From Amyelois transitella (lineage: Eukaryota; Arthropoda; Insecta; Lepidoptera; Pyralidae), in assembly GCF_032362555.1 (NCBI RefSeq), contig NC_083515.1, positions 2,887,001 through 2,951,000 of the forward strand: a stretch of 64,000 nucleotides of DNA, in the 5' to 3' direction. The notes beneath the pieces were generated by a model. It was not told the DNA's origin and did not search any database. It saw only the letters and a list, made by a program, of their open reading frames with translations. Positions 24,768 to 36,700 of this stretch are shown here, piece after piece. Made by a program: the position numbers and the translations under genes. Position 1 is the stretch's first letter. Every line of letters starts with the position of its first letter.

Positions 24768-27700
24768 TCAGAACACTTGATCTAGTGGTGACACGGGTAA
24801 CACGTTATAGCGAAGTCCGCGCTTCACGACGTGAGGTATCTGCTTGGGCACCATTCTATAAAAAATTGGTTTAGGTAAACATATTTAACAATATCTCAAA
24901 TCACAGTTAAGTACACACTAAAAACTATGTACTCCACACATAACAAATACTGGCAATATTTGTTTCCTTGATAACCTTAGTTTTAACATATTCAACGAGT
25001 TCACTCATTCCAGTAGTTTCACTGAATTAATAGTACTTCTAGTATCTCAGTGTTTAGTCAGCAGTTTTCTATATGGTTCAAATTTTCCAAAATGTACACC
25101 TACAGGCATGTCTAGCAAACAGGCAAAGTAAAAAGAAAAGTAGTTTAAAAATGTTTAATACCTACTCAATTTATCTAAATAGAATGCCAATACTCACGAA
25201 ATGCAATCGATGATAGGACAAACAGACAGGCATAAAGTGCAGCCGGTGCAATCGTCAGTCACGTGCGGAATGTGGGTGTTAGGGTCGAATCTGGAGAAAA
25301 AAATATATTTTAATTAATTTGCAAGCTACGTTAATTTTGTCGTCACCCATGTATAAATTCTACAATAATAAACCAATTTCATTTTTCTTTCAGTTTCAAC
25401 ATGAGTAATTGTAAAATTATTTTTTGATGATTTGCTTGTTACTATACGTTAGTTACTTACTCTATAGCTTGGTATCCCGAATCAGCACACGCCATGTAAC
25501 ATTTTCCACAGTTGATGCACATATCCTGAAATTTATAATTTTGTTTGTAAAAATAAAAATATATATACATAGGTAAGTATATATCTATGGCACAAATTCC
25601 ACAGATTGAATTAGCCTCGAAGTAAGTTCAAAACTTGTGTTACGAGATACTAACTCAATGATACTAGGTATATTTTATTTTATATTAGGTACGTTTAGCC
25701 AAACAGTTAAACGTGGCCCATCAGTATTTGCAAGTCTATTTGCCCTGTCTACCCCGCAAGGGGTATACTCACATCATCAATCAAAGCGACGACTTGTTTA
25801 GTATTATCCAAGTGTTTGTAAGTTCCGATCCTGGGAAGGGCCACTCCCACCATGTCTCTGATGCTGGGGACCGCTGTGTGGCCGTTGACCTCGTTGTGGG
25901 TGAGATGGTTCTCGACCATATTGTCACCGAGGAGGTCAGACTTCAGTCGGAGCTCATGGAGGATTTCTTCGCGCTCCTTGCCGTATGGACCGAAATGGGC
26001 GAGTACCTAGAAATAAAAAAAGTATTTTATCGTTCTTTTTTCTTTGTTTGTAACATAGAGATCTGAATATTAATGGAGGTTAGTGTACTCAGCCGTACGA
26101 ACTAATGTCAAATTATTGAAGACTACGTAACGATTCGCTGGATGAATTATACCAAAATTTGTGAATTAATTCGTTAAATTTCCTCAGCAAATACAATTGC
26201 TTAAACCAAGTCCCAAAATAAGAACAGACTACCTTTCCAACCTGGTAACGTCTGCAACAGTTTGTCGTTCTGACGTTAGTACTACTTGTAGACTACCCGG
26301 TCCAATTGGGAAGACCCACAGAAGCTCCTTCAACTCGGCCATTTTAAAATAAAATTCTCTAGACTCCTGAAAAAGGGAGACTACCTACCTTTCCATCCTG
26401 GTCGTATAAAGTCTGCACAGGTTTTCCTTTCTGGTGTTTGAACTTCGGCGGTGACTGCCCGGTCCAATCCTGGAGGCCCATGGAACGTAGGTACAGAAGC
26501 GCTTTCAGACCAGTAATGTAGTCTTCTACCACCGTGAAGTCTTGATTCTGAACGGCGCTGCATATCTAAGGGATTTTAAAAAGCTAGTTAATTTTGCCGT
26601 TGTTACGTACTTAATGATACACATACATACATACAAACATATAATCACGTCTATATCCTTTGCGAAGTAGATAGAACCAACAGTCTGGAAAACACGGATA
26701 GGCCACGTTCAGCTACTGATAAAATTGAGATTCAAATAGTGACAGGTTGGTAGCCCATCGCCTACAAGAAGAATCCTTATAATCCTAAATGTTTATAAGC
26801 TTATCCCTTAGTCGTTTTTTACGACATCCATAAAAAAAGGATAGAGTGGTCTTATTATTTTTTCTTTTGATTCCGGGAACCACGCGGTGTACGTGTATGC
26901 AGTACGATTACCTATATAAGTATAGTGTGTTAGAAACAGAGTGTTTTAGAAACAGACTGACCGTGTCAGAAACAGACTGGCCGTGTCAGAAACAGACTGA
27001 CCGTGTCAGAAACAGACTGACCGTGTCAGAAACAGACTGACCGTGTCAGAAAACAGACTGACCGTGTCAGAAACAGACTGACCTTGTCAGAAACAGACTG
27101 ACCGTGCCAGAAACAGACTGACCTTGTCAGAAACAGACTGACCGTGTCAGAAACAGACTGACCGTGTCAGAAAACAGACTGACCGTGTCAGAAACAGACT
27201 GACCGTGCCAGAAACAGACTGACCGTGTCAAAACAGACTGACCGTGTCAGAAACAGACTGACCGTGTCAAAACAGACTGACCGTGTCAGAAACAGACTGA
27301 CCGTGTCAAAACAGACTGACCGTGTCAGAAACAGACTGACCGTGTCAACAACAGACTGACCGTGTCAACAACAGACTGACCGTGTCAGAAACAATGAGCC
27401 ATACTTGCACGACAGGCGCGCCGCACATGATGAACTGCAGCGCCGCGTCCGCAGAGTCGACGCCGCCGATGCCCAGCACGGGGAAGCCGGCCAGGTGATT
27501 GCCGATGGCGGACACCGCGCGGAGGCCCATCGGGCGAGTGGCGTTGCCCGATACACCGCCGTAGGTAGTGTGTTTTTCGCGACCTGTTTGAAAAAAAAAT
27601 GCCTGGAATATCTTTAATCTAAGTAACTATTTTATGAATCTCGTTTACATCTTTTAGCCATATGGGTTATCGCGTCCTTTCAGTATTTTCAAGACTGTTG

Positions 27701-30700
27701 GCTCGGTCTACCCCGCGAGGGATTTAGACGTGATTACCTATGTGTATGTATGTTATCAATATAAGGGCTCCTTTCCAGTAGTGCTGAGGTTGTCACCTCA
27801 TAATACTTTCGTATTATTAACATACATAATCGCTTCTTTCTGACAGCGTAAACAGAGCAAACGTTCTCAGACTGAAAGGCCATATTCAGCTGCTTTAAAA
27901 AAAGTCAATCAAAGGAATGGCTAATACACTTGGATTTATTCTTTTAGGAGATACGATAGCAACCTGTCACTAATTTAAACGTTCACCTTCAATGCGGCAT
28001 AAATATTTATTGAGCTTAAAATTTATTTAGAAACTAGCATTTGCCCGCGGCTTCGCCTGCGTTAATTTCGCTTCCATAAAAAGATTGCTTAGATAAAGAG
28101 CCTTGCATTGACATAAACTAATATTATGCAAAAAAAATAGATGTACCTACGTGAGTGCGTGTTTAAGGATGCTATTCAATCACGTAAATTCTACTGGATG
28201 GATTTTGATGAAACTTACGTACACGGGAAGAATGATGCCTGGAATAGAACATAGTTTATTTTTCCTACAAAAGCAAAGTCCCGGGGGCGCAGCTGTTAAA
28301 AAACGAATAGATTCTAAAGACAAAAAAAGGAAATTATAATAATGGAAAGTTAAAGTATCTCTTTGTATACCACATTTGCTGTCTTGCCCAAAGGAGACAT
28401 CACAAATAAACTTCCTTCACCGAAGTAACTACTTGACAGAGGTTCTCTGGCAGAGTCACCTATCCGTTCGATTCAGGCAACGTAATTTCCTAACCTGAGG
28501 CCAGAGTATGGATCGTTTGAGACATGCGCTTACTTCATCAGCTCTAGTAGGTACCTCGGCTTATTACGGGTAGAGTCTGGCGGAAATCACCACAAAATAA
28601 TACAGTGGTACCACCCATAATGCGATTCCCTGTTATTTTCTCCAAATAAGTAAATGTCTTAACCATGGAAACTAAATCAATGAAAAAATAATTTTTAATT
28701 AATTAAAAAATTTGCCAGCGGCTACAATCGCGTTATTTCTTAAATTCTCATGTAGCGCCATCTCGTATCGGGTGGTCAAAAAATAAATATCTAAACCACG
28801 GGAACTAAATACTAAAACTAATAAACTATATGTGTGTTATTCCTGCTAATCTTGAGGAACATGGCAACCGTCGCCGATGCGGGATGCGTCAAACTACCTA
28901 CATAAAAAAATCTTCTCATACATAAAAAAAAATCTTCTTAAAGATGTGGTGAAACGGTAAGTACTGGCGAAACTAAAATTACTTAATTAAAACTTAATTA
29001 ATTAAAAATTTTGCCGGCGGCTACAATCGTGTTATTTCTTAAATTCTCATGAGGCGCCATCTCGTATCGAGTGGTCAAAAAATAAATACCTAAACCACGG
29101 GAACTAAATCAATAAACAAAGCATAATGAATTAAATCAATAAAATGCAATTTTTTTAGTCATCATAGTAAATATAAGAATTAATTTTTTATAGTGCCGTG
29201 TGGTTCCCGGCACCAACACAAAAAAGAATAGGACCACTCCATCTCTTTCCCATGGATGTCGTAAAAGGCGACTAAGGGATAGGCTTACAAACTTGGGATT
29301 CTTTTTTAGGCGTTGGGTAAGCAACCTGTCACTATTTGAATCTCAATTCTATCATTAAGCCAAATAGCTGAACGTGGCCATTCAGCCTTTTTAAGACTGT
29401 TGGCTCTGTCTACCCCGCAAGGGATATAGACGTGATCATATGTATGTATGTATGTATAATTATTTATAGCTTTTTATATCGGTTCAAATCAAAAATGACG
29501 AAGTTCCATACACACTTGCACCCCCTATTTCATCCCCTTGGGATAGAATTTCAGGATAAAAAGTAGCCTATATTCTAATCCAGGTTACTAACTATATCTG
29601 TGCCGAATTTCGTTCAGATCCGTTCGGTAGATTTTGCGTGATGCGCGTACAAACATACAGACAGACAGACGGACAGACAGACAGACAGACAAAAATTCTA
29701 AAAAAATTGTTTTGGCTTCTATTGACCCTAAAAAGACCCCTTATAATTTTTTTTCTTAAATATCTTCAATGTACAGACAAAGTTGAGTTACAGTTTTATT
29801 ATATGTATATGGATGTTTCCCAATATGACTTGTATGGTTAATACTGACCCTGATACTGACTCTCGGAGAGGGTTAACAAGACTTACCAACAGCTGGCCAC
29901 GGCGTCGCATCCGGCCTGACCGACATGAGGCCGGACACCGTGTTGATGGCAGACACTCCGTCGGCGCCACCTTCAATAAAAATATAAATTATCAGATGTA
30001 CTATTAGTTGGGTTGGAATGAGAAGACGAGACGAACGTGCCTTGATCACCTTCAATAAAAATATAAACTATCAAATGTACAATTGGTTGGAATGAGAAGG
30101 GTTAGACGAACGTGCCTTGATCACCTTCAATAAAAATATAAACTATCAAATGTACAATTGGTTGAAATGAGAAGACGAGACGAACGTGCCTTGATCACCT
30201 TCAATAAAAATATAAACTATCAAATGTACAATTGGTTGGAATGAGAAGGGTTAGACGAACGTGCCTTGATCACCTTCAATAAAAATATAAACTATCAAAT
30301 GTACAATTGGTTGCAATGAGAAGACGAGACGAACGTGCCTTGATCACCTTCAATAAAAATATAAACTATCAAATGTACAATTGGTTGCAATGAGAAGACG
30401 AGACGAACGTGCCTTGATCACCTTCAATAAAAATATAAACTATCAAATGTACAATTGGTTGGAATGAGAAGACGAGACGAACGTGCCTTGATCACCTTCA
30501 ATAAAAATATAAACTATCAAATGTACAATTGGTTGGAATGAGAAGACGAGACGAACGTGCCTTGATCACCTTCAATAAAAATATAAACTATCAAATGTAC
30601 AATTGGTTGCAATGAGAAGACGAGACGAACGTGCCTTGATCACCTTCAATAAAAATATAAACTATCAAATGTACAATTGGTTGGAATGAGAAGACGAGAC

Positions 30701-33700
30701 GAACGTGCCTTGATCACCTTCAATAAAAATATAAACTATCAAATGTACAATTGGTTGGAATGAGAAGACGAGACGAACGTGCCTTGATCACCTTCAATAA
30801 AAATATAAACTATCAAATGTACAATTGGTTGGAATGAGAAGGGTTAGACGAACGTACCTTGATCAAATCGGAGACGTTCTGAAAGGTTAGCTCAAGAGTA
30901 CTAGAAACCGATGAGCCTGCATGAAGTGAGTTATGAATGTGGATGAAGGGAAAGAAGTATGCAGGGATCGTGACAAATGGAAATACATATGTGGTCTCTA
31001 CCTACTCCTTCAGAAGAGAGGCGTGTTTTTATGTATGTATGTAAATGTAGAATTGCTGTGTAGTTGCCGATATTTAAGAATAAGACAACTCCATCTCTTT
31101 CCTATTAATGTCGTGCAAGGCGAGTAAGGGAATAGGAGCAAATTCATCTTGTGCAAGCTTCTATGCTAGTAAGAAAAAACGTGTGCAATACGAGTTTAGG
31201 TTCCATTGCAAATGTTGCGGAGGTCAGAAACCCTGACTCACCCAATCCAGGATCCATGGTCAAAGGTGTACCCTGGGCTCCTCTTCATAGTGGTGAGGAT
31301 GCGATCGGGACTAAAGCCAGGAGGAAGAAGATAGTACGTCAATGATCACCTTCCGAAGAATCTCTCACCTTGGTATGCAGCCTCGGCGATGCTAACAATG
31401 TCGGTGATGTTGGGCGTCAGTTTCACAAAGAAGGGTATCTTCACTGCCTTGCGCACCCACTGCGATATGCCTTTCACGAGGACTGGGTCCTATACAAAAT
31501 TAAAAATTGAATTATCAATACACATTTAATTAAATTGTGACTGATCGATGCCTGTACGTGAAAGATATTGCCAATAAATCGATATGAGACTGTGATTTTT
31601 AGAATAGCTGAACTATTGCTCAGAATTGAATGCGAATCTCTCCGCAAGTTTTCCGCTTTTATACCTATCTATACTAATATTATAAAGCTGAAGAGTTTGT
31701 TTGTTTGAACGCGCTAATCTCAGGAACAACTGGTTCGAATTGAAAAATTCTTTTTGTGTTGAATAGACCATTCATTGAGGAAGGCTATATAACATCACGC
31801 TGCAACTATTAGGAGCGAAGAAATAATGGAAAATGTGAAAAAAAAAACGGGGAAAATTATTCATCCTTGAGGGCTTCAATAATGCCCAAAATAACTATTC
31901 CACGCGGACGAAGACGCGGGCACAGCTGGTTATCAATACACATGTAATTAAATTGTGACTGATCGATGTCTGTACGTGAAAGATATTGCCAATAAATCGA
32001 TATGAGACTGAAGGCAACTGTGATATTTAGAATATCTGAACTATTGCTCAGAATTGAATGCGAATCTCACAGCAAGTTTATGAAACTTTCTCTAATTAGC
32101 CTGGGTCTTGGATGTTTATCTATATAGTATAAGTATTTATAATAAAATATAGTATCGTTAAGTTAATTTCTCGTAACACAAGTCTAGAACTTACTTTGTG
32201 GCTAAACTCTCTCTATGTAAGTATATAAATGATTCACAGCACAAAAAGAAAAAAGAATAGGACCACTCCATCCCTTTCCCATGGATGTTGTAAAAGGCGA
32301 CTCAGGGGTAGGCTTATAAACCTGAGATTCTTCTTTTAGACGATGGTCTAGCAACCTGTCACTATTTGAATCTCAATTCAATCATTGAGCCAAACAGCTG
32401 AGCGTGGCCTTTGAGTCTTTTCAAGACTGTTAGCTCTGTCTACCCCGCAAAGAATATAGACGTGATAATATATAAGCACGTATAGATTTACCTGTCCACA
32501 TGCTAAACCCATGCCGGATTCCCCCATGCCGTGGGGACACGAGAGGTTCAGTTCCAGGGCGTCAGCGCCTGCAGCCTCCGCCTTCTTCGCCAGCTCCGTC
32601 CAGTCAGCTTCGTTGTACGAACACATTATTGAGGCTATTATTACCTGAAAATATATTAAATAATTACAATATACTTAATAAAAATAAAGCTGTTTCTTTT
32701 CTGAATTGGTCTTAATAACATTAATCATCATTTTACAATATTTGTGAATGGCTTCAGGTTATACCTACATGTACATTGTACAAGTTATGTTAACGTCATA
32801 AAGCGATACCTTATATCAAGTTTTGAAAATAAATCAATTTCTATTACTTCAAAATCATTTGATTAGAGACGTTTCTCTTCTTTTTCTCTCAAGAGTTCTC
32901 TTTGATTTCTCGCCCGTAATGCATACTAATAAAATAAATGCGAAAATAAATTTGTCTGTTACCCCGTCACAGTTCAACTCGGAATATGACCAATCTCTAT
33001 ATGATTTAGCATATATATGCATAGTGTTGGTGAGGAAAAGGAATTATGATACTTTTCACGCGGTTGGAACCGGGGCGAAAGCTAGTTGAACATACACACA
33101 ATTACGTCCATATCCCCTACGGAGTAGACATAGCTAGTTATCTTTAAAAGACTGCAAGGTCACGCTCAGCTGTATAGCATTGAGATTCAAATAGTGACAG
33201 GTTGGTAGCCCATCGCCTAAAAGAATAATACATACATACATTCACAAAATCACGCCTCTTTCCCGGAGGGGTAGGCAGAGACTACCTCTTTCCTCTTTAA
33301 AAGAATAATTCCAAGTTATATATAACAAGTAAATAATTTTATGTGTTGACTTCAAAACTCACTTTATTGGGGAAGTCCCTCTTCAGCTCAGTAATGCTCT
33401 GGCACCAATAAGCCTCGCACTTCTCGGAGATCAGCTCTATGTTCAAGAAGGAGCCCTGCCCCGGCCCGTAGTTCTCACCAGAGGTCACCCCGCGGACGAT
33501 TCGCGGCGACACGTTGGTCACCAGATCCTGGGAATGTAAAATAAAACGGTAAAATTATACACAGAGCAATTAAAAGAATTAATAATGCTCTTGAACGATA
33601 ATTTCGAAGTTTTTCTTAAATTTTTCTAGTTATCGTTTTAGAACAGTCAACAGCACATCAACCTACACAACCTCGCTGTAAATTCGCGTCATAGAGTTCT

Positions 33701-36700
33701 GTGCAGGGTTGCTATGCGGTTGACTGTACTAATGATTTGCCATCAGGCGATTACAGGAAACAAAAAATGGGGATTCAAATCTTGTTGATTTTTATCACCC
33801 AGGTGATTTGCCATTCACGTCATTTCAGGACTAAAAAATGTGGAATGAAATCTAATTTAGTGGTATGTACTTGATAAATTTTTTGTATGGTAGAGCATAA
33901 AACAATTACATCACAGTATAAAATCTATCACAACGACAATCTAGACCAAACTGTACCTACCCACTTTTGGATTCCAACAGGATATTTCAGAATAATTACA
34001 TAACGGACGGATCCGTACCGAATATAAAAGTAATATTATTTTAATAATTTATGGGGGGACAGCGCGTACGCAGTCCCCACTACCAAAAATTACGCATCCG
34101 AGTTATCCACATTAGGGATAATCGCAGGGGTCAACCCATCCGCAGTGCAATGGACAGGCCTCGCCCTGGGGGAACCGCCTTCTTGATCACGGTATCCCCT
34201 ATGCCAGGTAAGTATGCTTTGCCGAGCGCGGCTCGAGAGGGTCAGTCAATGCGAAATCGCAACCATAGCGCGTTTAACATTCCCAATGTTTACAAGTGGT
34301 GACATCTAGTGGTTTGATTTGGAACTAACTAAACATTGGTTGGTATTGTGTCGTAGCGTCCCAGTTACCTATATTGTAAAGTTGAATGGTGTTGGTTCTA
34401 TTAGCAAACGCAAAAAAAAAAGTTAAAAAAGGATTGTTTTGTTTATTGGAAGGCGTTTATATCTGTGCAGGAACCTAGTAATAAGATGTTGATGGTTTAT
34501 TTTAAATTTCGAAGTCTAGCTGACATCTTATCTGGGGTCCTATCATGAACCTTTTATAACGTTCTAGTAATAACATAATTTCCCCCAAAATATCAATTTT
34601 ACAATAGAGCATCTTCGTGCAAAATAATTTAAATGGATAGATTCGTTTTAATTAAAAAATAAAAAGGATTTAGAGTTAAAAATGTATAAGTAGTTATAAT
34701 TTCGTATTGAAATATATTTTCATTTATTTACACTTTAGTCTTAGTATATGGAACGTGGCTTTCCAATATTTTCAAGATTGTTGGCTCTACCTGCCCCCTT
34801 AAGAAGGATGAATGACGTGATTATGTATGCATGTATCCGAAACGAGATTACCTTATCAAGGCCGAATGTCTTGGTGACAGCGAACCCCCATCCCTGGAGG
34901 AAGGCGCGGCGGATCATGGCCGTGCTCGTGGTGGGCGGCGCGCTCGCCAGACCGAACGGATTCTCGAATCTACAATTATTATTATTTAATTACTAGCGGA
35001 CCCGACAGACTTCGTTCTGTCAAAAAGATTTGTAATATGACAGGTTTTTTGTTCCTATCTATTAGACCTACATTGCTTAGACAACAGTGAACTTTATACA
35101 TTAGTAATAAAGCTCAAATTGACTGTACGTATTAGTTAGAAAACGTTTGTATGGGAAATAGAAAAATGCTGTTTTGAGGATTCTCCCGGCAATTATTCGA
35201 ATTTTTCTCACCTTTTAAACCTTCCCTAGACCTCCACGAATAATTCAAGACCAAGATAAGATAAATCCGTTCAGCCGTTCTTTTTTATATATATATAGAA
35301 GATTAGATATTCTAATTTCGAAACATTTTCAGCCGCATTTGTATTCCTATATCCTAATATTAATGCTAAATTACCTACGCATGTATACATATTTGTTTGT
35401 AACCTCCTATTGTTTTTTTGGCAAAGTCGAGAAATTTCATTGCATTAAGATAATAGATTTCAAGTAAGTGTTAAGGATATTATAATTTCTTGATTTTGAA
35501 GAAATTTCATTGTAACCCTTAACTTGAAAATTGTAATGTATTTTCGAAATTAAAGTATGTATATTGGTATCAATAGTTTTGACTATACATATATTACTAA
35601 ATATGTCTTAAAACGCGGCTCAGGGATAGGCTAATAAACTTGGGATTATCTTTGTAGGTGATGGACTAGCAACCTGTCACTATTTGAATCTCAATTCCAC
35701 AATTAAGCCATTAACCTGAACGTGGCTTTTCAATTTCTGTTTACCCCGCAAGTAATAAAGACGTAACTATATAGTTTACTTTGCATGATTGAAATAAAAA
35801 AAAAATCTTTCCTACCTGATACCGCAGACTTCCACTGATAAGTCCACATCGTCAATAGGACAGTGGAACTTCGGCAGCTCTGGAGGAGAGTCTGATGGTA
35901 GACCCTGTAAACAGTATGATAAGGTGTAGAGATTTTGTTTCCGAAGTAAAAATCTTACTAAAAACGACTCTTGTGCCGTGTGGTTCCCGGCACCAATACA
36001 AAAAAGAATAGGACCACTCCATCTCTTTCCCATAGATGTCGTAAAAGGCGACTAAGGGATAGGCTTACAAACTTGGGATTCTTTTTTTAGGCGATGGGCT
36101 AGCAACCTGTCACTATTTGAATCTCAATTCTATCTTTACACCAAATAGCTGAACGTGGCCTATCAGTCTTTTCAAGACTGTTGGCTCTGTCTACCCCACA
36201 AGGGATATAGACGTGACCATATGTATACATACATACATATTTTCTTACCTGTAGATAGCAATGCATGTGCCAAGCGGCCGCCTTGCCGTCGTTGACGCTC
36301 TCCACCGTGGTCTCGGCCACGGCGGCGAGGTCCCCCCCCACGAACACCTGGGGGAGGCTCGTCCTCATCGTCACGTGGTCCACTTCGGGCAAACCCCAAT
36401 TGTTCAATTGGACTCCAGACATTGCGTCTTTCACTGGGGAGTGACGAGATTTACATACATTCACATAACATTTCGCCTTTCAGTCTTTTCAAGACTGGTG
36501 GCTCTGTCTACCCCGCTAGGGATATAGACGTGATCATATGTATGTATGTCTACCCCGCTAGGGATATAGACGTGATCATAAATGTATGTATGTCTACCCC
36601 GCTAGGGATATAGACGTGATCATATGTATGTATGTTACATACATGTGATCACGTCTATATCCCTAGCGGGGTAGACAGAGCCACCAGTCTTGAAAAATCT

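Noticed and set aside
26933..30860. CRISPR-like arrays
   Set aside because: Units are contiguous tandem repeats without unique spacers, in a eukaryotic intron.
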